A stretch of DNA of 64,000 nucleotides, from NCBI RefSeq assembly GCF_014652855.1, contig NZ_BMZP01000017.1:1-64000 (forward strand), in the 5' to 3' direction. The position numbers and the translations under genes are program-made. This document shows, one piece after another, positions 1-8,298 of the stretch (positions are counted from its first letter, which is position 1; every line of letters starts with the position of its first letter). The notes beneath the pieces are model-generated. The model saw nothing but the letters and a program-made list of their open reading frames with translations, was not told where the DNA came from and ran no database searches. This stretch comes from Novosphingobium pokkalii. GTDB taxonomy: Bacteria > Pseudomonadota > Alphaproteobacteria > Sphingomonadales > Sphingomonadaceae.

Positions 1-39
1 CCCTATGGGAGGTCGGGTGGGGGAGCGGGCCGGTGCCGC

Positions 40-60
40 AAATCCGGCGAAGCCGGATTT
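40..60. terminator. Short perfect hairpin near the left window edge
   Basis: A 9-bp perfect inverted repeat (AAATCCGGC, 40-48; GCCGGATTT, 52-60) encloses a GAA loop. It lies in the gene-less first 104 bases, before the methyltransferase gene. It could terminate a gene lying left of the window. There is no clear T-run on either side, so the role is uncertain. I see no gene in 1-104. Confidence 0.4.
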
Positions 61-104
61 CCAAACAACCTCTGAAGCCCTTGCCCATCGCGGCGTGCTG
101 ACGC

Positions 105-920
105 ATGGCCGAAACCATGTCCCGTCGCGTCATCACCGGGTTTTCCAACCCCACCGTCAAGTTCGTGCGCAGCTTGCGCGACAAGAAGCACCGCAAGCGC
201 GAGCAGCGCTTCCTGGCCGAAGGCCTGCGCCTGCTGACCGATGCGCGCGCCGGCGGGCGCCTGCCGGAAATCCTGCTGATGGCCCAGGGGCGCGAGGCCC
301 ATCCGCTGCTGGCCGAACTGGAACAGGCCGTGTCCGCCGTCGGTGGCGACGTGATCGAACTGCCGGTAGATATCCTTGCCAAGGTGACCGGCAAGGATAA
401 CCCGCAGGCCGTGGCCGGGGTCTTTGCCGAATGGGACACCGGGCTGGACCAGATCGACCGCGCCGCCGCCCCGCTGTGGCTGGTGGCCCAGGCCATGCGC
501 GATCCGGGCAACCTCGGCACGATGCTGCGCACGGCCGATGCCGTGGGCGCAGGCGGGCTGATCCTGCTCGACGATTGCGTCGATCCCTTTTCGGTGGAGG
601 CAGTGCGCGCCAGCATGGGCGCCATCTTCACGCAAGGGCTGGCGCAAGCGCGTTGGGACGAATTCCTGCCCTGGCTGCGGCGCGCAGAGGGCCAGCTCGT
701 CGCCGCCTCGCTACGCGATGCCGTGCCCTATCGCGGCGCCGCCTATGCCGCGCCCTGCTTCGTCATGGTTGGCAACGAATCGCGCGGCCTGCCCGAAGAC
801 TATGAACTGGCCTGCGACTTGCGCGTGACCATGCCGATGAAAGGCCGCGCCGACAGCCTCAACGCCGCCGTGGCCGGTGCGGTGCTGGCTTACGAGGTGC
901 TGGCGACGTTGGAGGGCTGA
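105..920 (+). CDS. TrmH/SpoU-family RNA 2'-O-methyltransferase
   Basis: The 271-residue protein is a SPOUT-class RNA methyltransferase that would transfer a methyl group from S-adenosylmethionine to a ribose 2'-OH of tRNA or rRNA. The N-terminal 90 residues resemble the substrate-binding domain of RlmB/TrmH-like proteins (start of the type SNPTVKFVRSL). The C-terminal domain carries the three knot motifs: RDPGNLGTMLRTADAVGA, then VGNESRGLP, then MPMKGRADSLNAAVAGAVL. The exact target nucleotide cannot be told from sequence. An alternative ATG four codons downstream (117) would remove only four residues; neither start has a strong ribosome-binding site. The gene stands alone, followed by a palindromic repeat. 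Confidence 0.9.
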   Translation: MAETMSRRVITGFSNPTVKFVRSLRDKKHRKREQRFLAEGLRLLTDARAGGRLPEILLMAQGREAHPLLAELEQAVSAVGGDVIELPVDILAKVTGKDNPQAVAGVFAEWDTGLDQIDRAAAPLWLVAQAMRDPGNLGTMLRTADAVGAGGLILLDDCVDPFSVEAVRASMGAIFTQGLAQARWDEFLPWLRRAEGQLVAASLRDAVPYRGAAYAAPCFVMVGNESRGLPEDYELACDLRVTMPMKGRADSLNAAVAGAVLAYEVLATLEG

Positions 921-933
921 GCCTGGCGCAGGG

Positions 934-1012
934 GGCTTCGACAAGCTCAGCCCGAACGGAATTCACGGAAAAATTCCCCGCCCCCGTTCGCCCTGAGCCT
1001 GTCGAAGGGCCC
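934..1012. repeat. Type A palindromic repeat pair (GGCTTCGACAAGCTCAG family)
   Basis: Two inverted arms, GGCTTCGACAAGCTCAG... (934-960) and ...CTGAGCCTGTCGAAGGGCC (984-1012), are imperfect reverse complements and can fold into a long hairpin. The same element recurs as a single arm at 3345-3371 and as a pair at 38943-39029. This is a REP-like family. It lies between the convergent methyltransferase and recR genes, where it could stop transcription from both sides. Confidence 0.8.
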
Positions 1013-1030
1013 CGCGCAACAGGCGCAAAA

Positions 1031-1624
1031 TCAAACCGGCCGCCGCGCGCGCAAGGCCTGGGCCAGCGTGCCTTCGTCCATGTAGTCCAGCTCGCCACCC
1101 ACCGGCAGGCCGTGGGCCAGTTGCGTCACCCGCACCGGCAGGTCTTCCAGGCGTTCGGCGATGTAGTGCGCGGTGGTCTGGCCCTCCAGCGTGGCGTTCA
1201 TCGCCAGCACCACTTCGTCGATCCCCCCGGCCTGCACCCGTTCGAGCAGGCGGGCGATCGTCAGGTCTTCGGGCCGCACCCCCTCCAGCGCCGAGAGCCG
1301 CCCGCCGAGCACATGATAGCGCCCGGTGAACAGCCGCGCGCGATCGAGCGCCCAGAGATCTGCCACATCCTCCACCACGCAGAGCGCGCGGGCATCGCGG
1401 CGCGGATCGGCGCAGATGCCGCACGGGTCGGTGGTGTCCACGTTGCCGCAGGTCCGGCATTCCACCAGGTTCTGGCGCACGGTGTCGAGCGCGGCCAGCA
1501 ATTGCGGCAGCGCGCTTTCCCGGCGCTTGATCAGCCACAGCACGGCCCGCCGCGCAGAGCGGGGGCCAAGGCCGGGCAGACGGGCCAGTGCGCTCGCCAG
1601 CGCCTCGATCTCTTGCGATGCCAT
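1031..1624 (-). CDS. recR: Recombination mediator protein RecR
   Basis: RecR works with RecF/RecO to load RecA on SSB-coated single-stranded DNA at gaps. The 197-residue product has the family length (about 200). It shows the N-terminal helix-hairpin-helix (LPGLGPRSARRAVLWLI, about residues 16-32), a C4 zinc motif (Cys56, Cys59, Cys68, Cys71), and the Toprim segment beginning LCVVEDVADL near residue 81. The gene converges on the methyltransferase gene and is divergent from fmt, with 50 nt between the start codons. In many bacteria recR follows dnaX-ybaB; that linkage is absent here. Confidence 0.96.
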   Translation of the reverse strand: MASQEIEALASALARLPGLGPRSARRAVLWLIKRRESALPQLLAALDTVRQNLVECRTCGNVDTTDPCGICADPRRDARALCVVEDVADLWALDRARLFTGRYHVLGGRLSALEGVRPEDLTIARLLERVQAGGIDEVVLAMNATLEGQTTAHYIAERLEDLPVRVTQLAHGLPVGGELDYMDEGTLAQALRARRPV

Positions 1625-1674
1625 GGCGCGACAGATAGGGCCGCGCGCAGGATTGGAAAAGGACCCATTGCGCG

Positions 1675-2580
1675 ATGCGTGTTGTCTTCATGGGCACACC
1701 CGAATTTGCCGTGCCCACGCTCGATGCGCTGGTGGCCGCCGGACATCAGGTTGTCGCCGTCTACAGCCAGCCGCCGCGCCCGGCGGGCCGGGGCAAGAAG
1801 CTGCAACCCAGCCCGGTGCACCTGGCGGCCGAACGGCACGGACTGCCGGTGTTCACGCCGGTGAGCCTCAAAGGCGCCGAGGAACAGGCCATGTTTGCCG
1901 CCCATGGCGCCGATGTGGCGGTGGTCGCCGCCTATGGCCTGCTCCTGCCCCAGGCGATCCTCTCGGCCCCGGCACAGGGCTGCCTCAACGTCCACGGCTC
2001 GCTGCTGCCGCGCTGGCGCGGCGCGGCGCCGGTGCAGCGCGCCATCCTGGCCGGAGACGTGCACACCGGCATCACCATCATGCAGATGGAGCGCGGGCTC
2101 GATACCGGTCCGATGCTGGCGACCGTGGCCACGCCCGTGGCAGGCAAGACCGCCGGAGACCTGACCACCGAACTCGCCACGCTGGGCGCTGACCTGATGA
2201 TCCGCGTGCTCGCCGACCTGCCCAGCTTTGCGCCCGAAGTGCAGCCTGAAGCCGGGGTCACCTATGCCGCCAAGATCGACAAGGCCGAAAGCCGCCTCGA
2301 TTTCAGCCAGAGCGCCGAGCAGGCCGAACGGCAGGTGCGGGCCTTTGCCCCGGCGCCCGGCGCGTTCTTCGAGCTGGAAGGCGAACGCTTTCGCGTGCTT
2401 GCCGCAGCCGTCGCCGATGGCAGCGGCACGCCCGGCACCGTGCTTGACGATGCGCTGACGATTGCCTGCGGGCAAGGCGCGCTGCGCCCGCTCACCGTTC
2501 AGCGCGCCGGGCGCCCGGCGATGGACACCGCCGCCCTGCTGCGCGGCCGCGCCATTCCGGCCGGCACGGTGCTGGCCTGA
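1675..2580 (+). CDS. fmt: Methionyl-tRNA formyltransferase
   Basis: Fmt formylates initiator Met-tRNA using 10-formyl-tetrahydrofolate. The 301-residue protein begins MRVVFMGTPEFAVPTLDAL, the classical start. The catalytic triad is visible as Asn105 and His107 in LNVHGSLLPRWRGAAP and Asp143 in GLDTGPML. The C-terminal OB-like domain starts near residue 205. A weak AAGGA lies about 10 nt before the ATG. The stop codon overlaps the truA start by one base (TGATG), so the two tRNA genes are translationally coupled. def, often next to fmt, is not in the window. Confidence 0.97.
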   Translation: MRVVFMGTPEFAVPTLDALVAAGHQVVAVYSQPPRPAGRGKKLQPSPVHLAAERHGLPVFTPVSLKGAEEQAMFAAHGADVAVVAAYGLLLPQAILSAPAQGCLNVHGSLLPRWRGAAPVQRAILAGDVHTGITIMQMERGLDTGPMLATVATPVAGKTAGDLTTELATLGADLMIRVLADLPSFAPEVQPEAGVTYAAKIDKAESRLDFSQSAEQAERQVRAFAPAPGAFFELEGERFRVLAAAVADGSGTPGTVLDDALTIACGQGALRPLTVQRAGRPAMDTAALLRGRAIPAGTVLA

Positions 2581-3329
2581 TGCCCCGCTACGCCCTCACG
2601 CTGGAATTCGATGGCGGCCCGTTCATGGGCCTGCAACGCCAATCGCATGGCCCCTCGGTCCAGCAATCGTTGGAAGAGGCCGCGCAGAGCGTGGTGGGCC
2701 ATGCCGTCACGCTCCACGCCGCCGGGCGCACCGACACCGGCGTTCATGCGCTGGGCATGCGCGCGCATATCGACGTGGAACGCGCCTTCGATCCGTTCCG
2801 CCTGTCCGAAGCGCTCAACGCGCGGTTGAAGCCCGATCCGATCGCCGTGCTCGACTGCCGGCTGGTGCCCGATGATTGGCATGCGCGCTTCTCGTGCCTG
2901 GGCCGCGCCTATGAATACCGCATCGCCAACCGCCGCGCGCCACTGACGCTCGATGCCGGGCGCGCCTGGCGGATCGCCCGCCCGCTCGACGCGGCCGCCA
3001 TGCATGAAGCGGCGCAGGAACTGGTCGGACACCACGATTTCACCACGTTCCGCTCGGTCCATTGCCAGGCCGCCAGCCCGGTCAAGACGCTCGACCGGCT
3101 CGACGTGCGGCGCGAGGGCGACATGGTGATCATCGAAGCCGCCGCGCGCAGCTTCCTGCATCACCAGGTCCGATCAATGGTAGGATGCCTGGGCCTGATC
3201 GGCCAGGGCCACTGGACCCGCGCCGACCTCGTCGCCGCGCTCCACGCCCGCGACCGCCAGAAACTGGGCCACAACGCCCCGCCTGAGGGGCTCTATTTCG
3301 TGAAGGCGGTCTACCCGGGGGACAATTGA
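2580..3329 (+). CDS. truA: tRNA pseudouridine(38-40) synthase TruA
   Basis: TruA converts uridines 38-40 of the tRNA anticodon stem-loop to pseudouridine. The 249-residue product has the catalytic aspartate Asp52 in AAGRTDTGVHALGM and the second conserved segment FLHHQVRSMVG near the C-terminal domain. It starts on the last base of the fmt stop codon. A single arm of the type A repeat and a full type B repeat follow the stop codon, probably ending the fmt-truA transcript. Confidence 0.97.
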   Translation: MPRYALTLEFDGGPFMGLQRQSHGPSVQQSLEEAAQSVVGHAVTLHAAGRTDTGVHALGMRAHIDVERAFDPFRLSEALNARLKPDPIAVLDCRLVPDDWHARFSCLGRAYEYRIANRRAPLTLDAGRAWRIARPLDAAAMHEAAQELVGHHDFTTFRSVHCQAASPVKTLDRLDVRREGDMVIIEAAARSFLHHQVRSMVGCLGLIGQGHWTRADLVAALHARDRQKLGHNAPPEGLYFVKAVYPGDN

Positions 3330-3344
3330 GGCGTTGCCGAGGAG

Positions 3345-3371
3345 GGCTTCGACAAGCTCAGCCAGAACGGA
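3345..3371. repeat. Type A palindromic repeat, single arm
   Basis: This is one arm of the element described at 934-1012 (GGCTTCGACAAGCTCAGCC). The partner arm is missing, and a type B repeat follows within 15 nt. Confidence 0.75.
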
Positions 3372-3385
3372 AAACCCAACACACT

Positions 3386-3477
3386 CCCCCTCCTCTTCAG
3401 AGGAGGGGGTCGGGGGGTGGTGGATACCTTGCGCAAGGCTTCGCACCACCCCCAACCCCTCCTCTGAAGAGGAGGGG
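3386..3477. repeat. Type B palindromic repeat pair (CCTCCTCTTCAGAGGAGG family)
   Basis: Two inverted arms (3386-3422 and 3440-3477) each contain the palindrome CCCCTCCTCTTCAGAGGAGG or its inverse, flanked by a CACCACCCCC/GGGGGTGGTG block. Each arm folds by itself and the two arms also pair with each other. Other copies lie at 43681-43783, 47900-47940 and 60776-60880, always just after stop codons. Here it sits between truA and the convergent cobS, as a likely bidirectional terminator. Confidence 0.8.
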
Positions 3478-3492
3478 AGAAATGCTTGCACA

Positions 3493-4485
3493 TCAAGCCT
3501 TGTGCGCAACGCTTTCCGGCAGATCGCGGCCAAACACGCGCTGATAGTATTCGGCGACCAGTACGCGCTCGGCCTCGTCGCACTTGTTGAGGAACGAAAG
3601 GCGGAAGGCAAAGCCGACATCGTTGAAGATCTGGCTGTTCTGCGCCCAGCTGATCACCGTGCGCGGGCTCATCACCGTGGAGATGTCCCCGGCCATGAAG
3701 CCCTTGCGCGTCAGGTCGGCGACACGGACCATCTGCGCGATCACTTGCGCATCCAGGCCCTGCACCTTCTTGGCGACGACGTCGATCTCGGTCTCGGCGG
3801 GCAGATAGTTGAGCGCCACGACCAGGTTCCAGCGGTCCATCTGGCCCTGGTTGATCGCCTGCGTGCCGTGATAGAGGCCCGAGGTATCGCCCAGGCCCAC
3901 GGTGTTGGCCGTGGCGAACAGGCGGAAGAAAGGATTGGGGCGAATCACCCGGTTCTGGTCGAGCAGGGTCAGCTTGCCTTCGGTTTCCAGCACGCGCTGG
4001 ATCACGAACATCACGTCGGGGCGCCCGGCGTCGTATTCGTCGAACACCAGCGCGGTCGGCGTCTGGAGCGCCCAGGGCAGCAGGCCTTCGCGGAATTCGG
4101 TCACTTGCAGGCCATCGCGCAGGACGATGGCATCACGGCCGATCAGGTCGATACGGCTGATGTGCGCGTCGAGGTTGATGCGCACGCAGGGCCACTTCAG
4201 GCGCGCGGCAACCTGCTCGATATGCGTCGACTTGCCGGTGCCGTGATAGCCCTGCACCATCACGCGGCGGTTGTGGGCAAAGCCGGCAAGGATGGCGAGC
4301 GTGGTGTCGGGATCGAAGACATAGTTGTCATCGGTGTCGGGCACACGCTCGTCGGCCACGGAAAAGGCCGGCACCGTCATGTCGATGTCGATGCCGAACA
4401 CCTCGCGCACCGAAACCTGGGTGTCGGGCGCGGGCAGGGCGGTGGTGGCACCGGGCTGGGCCACAAGATTGGAAGTGTCGCTCAT
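3493..4485 (-). CDS. cobS: Cobaltochelatase CobS-type AAA+ ATPase
   Basis: CobS is the AAA+ ATPase subunit of the aerobic CobN-CobS-CobT cobaltochelatase, which inserts cobalt into hydrogenobyrinic acid a,c-diamide. From the chosen ATG (4485) the protein has 330 residues, the family length; the reading frame stays open upstream but that part is unrelated. It has the CobS N-terminus (VREVFGIDIDMTVPAF), a Walker A GYHGTGKST (79-87), Walker B LVFDE (146-150) and a sensor-type FATANTVGLGDTSGLYHGT. CobT, normally the next gene, is absent: a repeat and convergent truA follow instead. CobS homologues without CobT could serve as general MoxR-like ATPases, but the close match to CobS favours chelatase. 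Confidence 0.93.
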   Translation of the reverse strand: MSDTSNLVAQPGATTALPAPDTQVSVREVFGIDIDMTVPAFSVADERVPDTDDNYVFDPDTTLAILAGFAHNRRVMVQGYHGTGKSTHIEQVAARLKWPCVRINLDAHISRIDLIGRDAIVLRDGLQVTEFREGLLPWALQTPTALVFDEYDAGRPDVMFVIQRVLETEGKLTLLDQNRVIRPNPFFRLFATANTVGLGDTSGLYHGTQAINQGQMDRWNLVVALNYLPAETEIDVVAKKVQGLDAQVIAQMVRVADLTRKGFMAGDISTVMSPRTVISWAQNSQIFNDVGFAFRLSFLNKCDEAERVLVAEYYQRVFGRDLPESVAHKA

Positions 4486-4678
4486 CACTTCCCTGCCTAT
4501 CCGCGTGTGCGCCGCGCCGCAACATGCTTTGGCATGCCTCTTTGGTCCGGTCGGCTTTTCGCTGGATCGGGCGTGGTGGCAGTGGGGCGTGGACCGACAA
4601 ACTGCTATACTGCGGCCCATAATCCGGGCGAATCGCTTGCCTGGCAAAGCGGGGCTCGCCCCGCGGGAGAGAGCTGCC

Positions 4679-5476
4679 ATGCCCCAGGGCCTGTTCGTGT
4701 GGTACGAGGTGATGACCGACGCGCCGGAGGCCGTGCGCGCCTTCTACCAAGGCGTGATCGGCTGGACCATCGAAGGCGCGCCCGGGCACGAGGCGGGCGC
4801 GATCGACTATCGGCACATCCACCGCGCCGACGGCGCTGGCCAGGGCGGCATGCTGGTGCTGCACCCGGCCATGGTCGAGGCCGGCGCTCGCCCGTGCTGG
4901 TTGCCCTACCTGATGGTCGACAGCGTGCCGGCCACCGTGGCGGCGATCGCGGCAGACGGCGGCCACACCCTGAGGCCATCGCAGACGATTGCCGAAGGCA
5001 CCTTCGCGATGGTCACCGATCCATGGGGCGCGCCGTTCTACCTGATCGATCCGACCCCGCCGCCGGGACAGGCCACCCCGCCACAGCCGGTCTTTGCCAT
5101 GGACCTGCCGCAGGCGGTCACATGGAACGAACTGCTCACCGCCGATCTGCCAGCCGCGCGGGATTTCTACGCGCGCCATTTCGGCTTCACCTATCCCGAT
5201 ACCATGCCGATGGGGCCACTGGGCGACTACCAGTTCGTTTCCCATCCGCTGCAAGGCCCGGTCGGCGCGATGATGGCCCAGCCCAGCGCCGAGGCACCGA
5301 TCGCCTGGCGCACCTATTTCCGCGTGGACGATGTGGAACGCGCCGCCCAAGCGGTGACGGCGCTGGGCGGCACGCTGGAAAGCCCGGTGCACGATGTGCC
5401 GGGCGAAGACCGCATGGTGCAGGCCCGCGATCCCGCCGGCGCCTTCTTCGGGCTCGTCTCCCGCAAGCCGATCTGA
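4679..5476 (+). CDS. Two-domain VOC (glyoxalase/bleomycin resistance) family protein
   Basis: The 265-residue protein holds two vicinal-oxygen-chelate modules: residues about 1-125 (MPQGLFVWYEVMTDAPEAVRAFY) and about 140-265 (VTWNELLTADLPAARDFYAR). Each ends in the usual MVTDPWGAPFYL / MVQARDPAGAFFGL strand. The substrate is unknown; such tandem VOC proteins are often annotated glyoxalase-like. The start at 4679 was chosen because homologues begin there and the upstream frame is non-conserved sequence antisense to cobS. It is divergent from cobS, with 193 nt between start codons, and lies 29 nt upstream of the broken GST gene. Confidence 0.88.
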   Translation: MPQGLFVWYEVMTDAPEAVRAFYQGVIGWTIEGAPGHEAGAIDYRHIHRADGAGQGGMLVLHPAMVEAGARPCWLPYLMVDSVPATVAAIAADGGHTLRPSQTIAEGTFAMVTDPWGAPFYLIDPTPPPGQATPPQPVFAMDLPQAVTWNELLTADLPAARDFYARHFGFTYPDTMPMGPLGDYQFVSHPLQGPVGAMMAQPSAEAPIAWRTYFRVDDVERAAQAVTALGGTLESPVHDVPGEDRMVQARDPAGAFFGLVSRKPI

Positions 5477-5505
5477 CCCGCTACGCTCCCGACGGAGAAC
5501 CAGCC

Positions 5506-6126
5506 ATGGCCGACTACACGCTCTACACCCATCCCATGTCGCGCGGCCAGATCGCCCGCTGGGCGCTGCACGAAGCGGGCGCCGATTATCACGCCGTGGT
5601 GATCGACTGGGCCGATCGCCCCCCTGCCCTGCTTGCTGCCAACGCGATGAACAAGGTGCCCACGCTGATACACCACGCTGCCGAAGGCGATCGCGTGATC
5701 ACCGAATGCGGCGCGATCGCCGCCTATCTGGCGCAAGGCACTGCGCTGGCCCCTACCCCAGAGGAAAGTGCGGCCTACTATCGCTGGCTGTTCTTTGCCA
5801 CAGGCCCGCTGGAACAGGCGATCGTAGCGCAGGCGATGGGATGGGAGGTTCCGCCCAAGCGCTAGGGCATGGTCGGTTTCGGCAGCTTCGAGCGAGCCGT
5901 TGGCGCGCTCGAACAGCATCTTGCCGCCACCGAATGGGTCTGTGGCGAACGCTTTACCATGGCCGACGTGCTGGTTGGCGCGCAAGTCGATTGGGGGCTG
6001 ACGTTCGGCACCCTGCCCGCGCGGGCAGCCCTGGCCGCCTATGCGGAGCGTTGCCGCGCGCGCCCGGCCTATCGCAAGGGCAAAGCCATCGACCAGGCGC
6101 TGCTGGACCAACACGTGGCGCCATGA
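5506..6126 (+). pseudogene. Glutathione S-transferase-like gene interrupted by an in-frame amber stop
   Basis: One reading frame runs from ATG 5506 to TGA 6124-6126 (206 sense codons plus TAG) with a TAG at 5863-5865, codon 120. Before the stop lies an N-terminal thioredoxin-like GST domain (MADYTLYTHPMSRGQIARW, then NKVPTLIHHA and ITECGAIAAYLA). After it lies the all-helical C-terminal domain (FTMADVLVGAQVDWGLTFG). Both halves are in the same frame and look well conserved, so the lesion is a single nonsense change (for example CAG to TAG) or a sequencing error. The truncated 119-residue product would lack most of the hydrophobic substrate domain. Its end overlaps the next gene (ATGA). Confidence 0.85.
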
Positions 6127-6623
6127 AAACACCCGACGCGCCCTTTGCCACCGGCGCCTGCCCGTGCGACGCGGTGCGCTTTGCCATGGTGAGCGCACCC
6201 TATGTGGTACATGCCTGTCATTGCCGGGATTGCCAGCGGCTGACCGGCAGTGCCTTTGCCATCAACGCCGTGATCGAGACCGATCGCCTGGCCTTGCTGG
6301 CCGGCACCGTGCTGCCGGTTTCGCACCCAACGCCCAGCGGGCGGGGGCAGACCATTCTGCGCTGCAACGAATGCCAGGGTGCCGTGTGGAGCCATTACGG
6401 CAGCATGGACGAAAAGGCCGCATTCGTTCGCACCGGTACGCTCGATTCGCCTGCGCTGTGCGCGCCGCACGTCCACATCTACACGCGCACCCGTCTGCCC
6501 TGGATTACCCTGCCTACCGGCATTCCGGCTTTCGAAGCGTTTTACGGTGGACGCGACATACCCCTGATCTATGGCGCGGAAGGCGCGGCGCGACTGGCCG
6601 CCCTGCGCGCACGCATAGTTTAA
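6123..6623 (+). CDS. GFA/CENP-V family zinc-binding protein
   Basis: This 166-residue protein belongs to the GFA (glutathione-dependent formaldehyde-activating enzyme)/CENP-V fold. The zinc cysteines are in place: CPC (13, 15), CHCRDC (32, 34, 37) and CNEC (81, 84). Some GFA members bind glutathione and formaldehyde, but many have no proven substrate, and this one cannot be assigned. The start overlaps the stop of the GST-like frame by ATGA, so it was probably co-translated with that gene. Premature termination in the GST frame could therefore lower its expression. Confidence 0.88.
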   Translation: MKTPDAPFATGACPCDAVRFAMVSAPYVVHACHCRDCQRLTGSAFAINAVIETDRLALLAGTVLPVSHPTPSGRGQTILRCNECQGAVWSHYGSMDEKAAFVRTGTLDSPALCAPHVHIYTRTRLPWITLPTGIPAFEAFYGGRDIPLIYGAEGAARLAALRARIV

Positions 6624-6837
6624 CAACGTATTGTATTAACGATATTTTCTATGACAATTGGCAATTGCGGCTTGCCCTAAGTAATGATCCTTATGAGTCC
6701 TCACGAGCAGTTTGGTTAATGATGCGTTAGTCACGATTGCGCATGCCCTGCCCTTGCGGTGCACCGCGATATCGCGGCGCAGCATTTCGGGCAGACGCAC
6801 CACCGGTTCCAACCGGCGGCCAAGGGGGCACAGGCGC
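6624..6837 (+). promoter_or_regulatory. AT-rich intergenic region before the acyltransferase
   Basis: This 214-nt gap is clearly richer in A and T than its surroundings at 6624-6725 and contains two CAATTG hexamers (6655-6660 and 6662-6667). It probably holds the promoter of the acyltransferase gene. I could not fix a convincing -35/-10 pair. The last part contains an AAGGGGG ribosome-binding site before ATG 6838. Confidence 0.4.
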
Positions 6838-7959
6838 ATGAACATGGCAAGACGGCAGGCCGGATACGGCGGGCACTTTGCCCTGCTCGATGAACTGCGG
6901 GGCATCGCCGCCCTCGCCGTCTGCCTGTTCCACATCGGCACGCGCGCCACGGGCGTGCAATTGTTTCCCAACGGCTATCTCGCGGTCGATTTCTTCTTCA
7001 TGCTCAGCGGCTTCGTTCTGGCCGAAGCCTATGAAGCGCGTCTTGGCCAGCCCGGTGCAAGCGGCGGAATGGATTGGACCGGCTTTGCCCGGCGCCGACT
7101 GGTGCGCATGGCGCCGGTGGCCGTCCTGGGGGCAGCGCTGGGTGGGCTCTATCTCCTGGCCCGCTGCCTCGTCGCGCCAGAGCGGTCAGACCCGCTGGAC
7201 CAGATCCTGCTGGGCAATGCGCTCAACCTTCTGATCCTGCCCAAACTGTGGCATGGCCCGGCCACGGGCTGGGAACTGTTTCCCGCCAATGGCCCGCTAT
7301 GGTCGCTGTTCTTCGAAATCGTCGCCAACCTGGCCTGGGCCGCCTTTCTCGTGCGGCGGAGCACACCGGTGCTTGCCCTGCTCGTGGCGCTTTCGGCCCT
7401 GGCGGTGATGGCCTGCGCCGTGCGCCATGGCACGCTGGACATGGGGTGGCAGGCGTCCTCGCTCGATGGCGGGCTGGCGCGGGTATGTTTCGGCTTTGGC
7501 GTCGGATTGCTGCTGCATCGCTTGCGCGCGGCCCTGCCCACCATGGCCTGGATCGTCGCGCCGATCGCGGCCCTCGCGCTGGTCTATGCCCTGGCCCTGC
7601 CGGTCCAGCGGCTGGCCTGGACGCTGTTTCTGGCGATGGTCTTCCTGCCCTGCGTGCTGATCCTTGCGGTGGCGGCCGGGCGCCATGCCGCAGTGCCGGG
7701 CGGGGCCTGGCTGGGGCGCATCTCCTATCCGCTTTACGGCATTCACGTTCCGCTGCTGGCCATCGTTGCCGGTGCGGCCAAGCGCCTGATGCACGGCGCG
7801 CCGCTAGGGCTGTGGGGAATGGCGCTGGTGCCACCGCTGCTGCTGGCGGCATGGCTGGTGCTGACCCGCATCGACGAGCCGTGCCGCGCCGCACTGACGC
7901 GCTGGCTCGACCAGGCTGGCCGGCCCTCACCCCGTCCCGCAGCCATTCGCCATGGTTGA
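6838..7959 (+). CDS. Acyltransferase 3 family membrane protein (OafA/YrhL type)
   Basis: Family members move acyl groups (often acetyl) onto cell-surface polysaccharides, lipid A sugars or exported metabolites. The 373-residue protein shows the family start (FALLDELRGIAALAVCLFHIG, including the RGIAA and conserved His) and GYLAVDFFFMLSGFVLAEAY, followed by about ten hydrophobic segments. The C-terminal part has the usual ISYPLYGIHVPLLAI helix. Start 6838 has AAGGGGG about 8 nt upstream; the longer open frame from 6712 lies in AT-rich non-coding sequence. It is a single gene; the acceptor molecule is unknown. Confidence 0.9.
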   Translation: MNMARRQAGYGGHFALLDELRGIAALAVCLFHIGTRATGVQLFPNGYLAVDFFFMLSGFVLAEAYEARLGQPGASGGMDWTGFARRRLVRMAPVAVLGAALGGLYLLARCLVAPERSDPLDQILLGNALNLLILPKLWHGPATGWELFPANGPLWSLFFEIVANLAWAAFLVRRSTPVLALLVALSALAVMACAVRHGTLDMGWQASSLDGGLARVCFGFGVGLLLHRLRAALPTMAWIVAPIAALALVYALALPVQRLAWTLFLAMVFLPCVLILAVAAGRHAAVPGGAWLGRISYPLYGIHVPLLAIVAGAAKRLMHGAPLGLWGMALVPPLLLAAWLVLTRIDEPCRAALTRWLDQAGRPSPRPAAIRHG

Positions 7960-8298
7960 AGCGCAGCGCACAATAGGGAGGAGCAGCGACCGAACGTTGA
8001 CCGCCAAACTTGGTCCAGATTGAACCCGTCTTCTCACGGTTATGGCACGAAACAGCCAATATGAATGGGAAACACGGGCACGCTGCACAGCAATATGGCG
8101 TTATAGTTTCCGCAAGGCAGGCACTGATTCAAGCCTTGCAGGCCAAGGTGATCTCGCAATTACCCAATAAGACAAGTCTGGTCGCAATCGTGACTTGCGT
8201 GGCCGAGGAACGTGTCAGTTCTTCCCGACCACAAGGTATCCTCGAAAAATACTTGTGGAACAACTTTCCGCACGACGGCGGAACGAAGGAGAATGAAC
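7960..8298. other. Gene-less 339-nt stretch before the RTX gene
   Basis: The stretch is less GC-rich than the flanks. A frame runs through it (from 8010) but has no family resemblance and reads into the RTX gene out of frame, so I do not call it. The end carries an AAGGAG ribosome-binding site for the RTX gene. The length suggests a long leader or a separate regulatory region; no clear promoter or hairpin was assigned. Confidence 0.4.

Noticed and set aside
5866..6126. Independent small GST C-domain gene from ATG 5869
   Set aside because: It is in the same frame as the upstream half with only one TAG between and no ribosome-binding site of its own, so a broken single gene is simpler.
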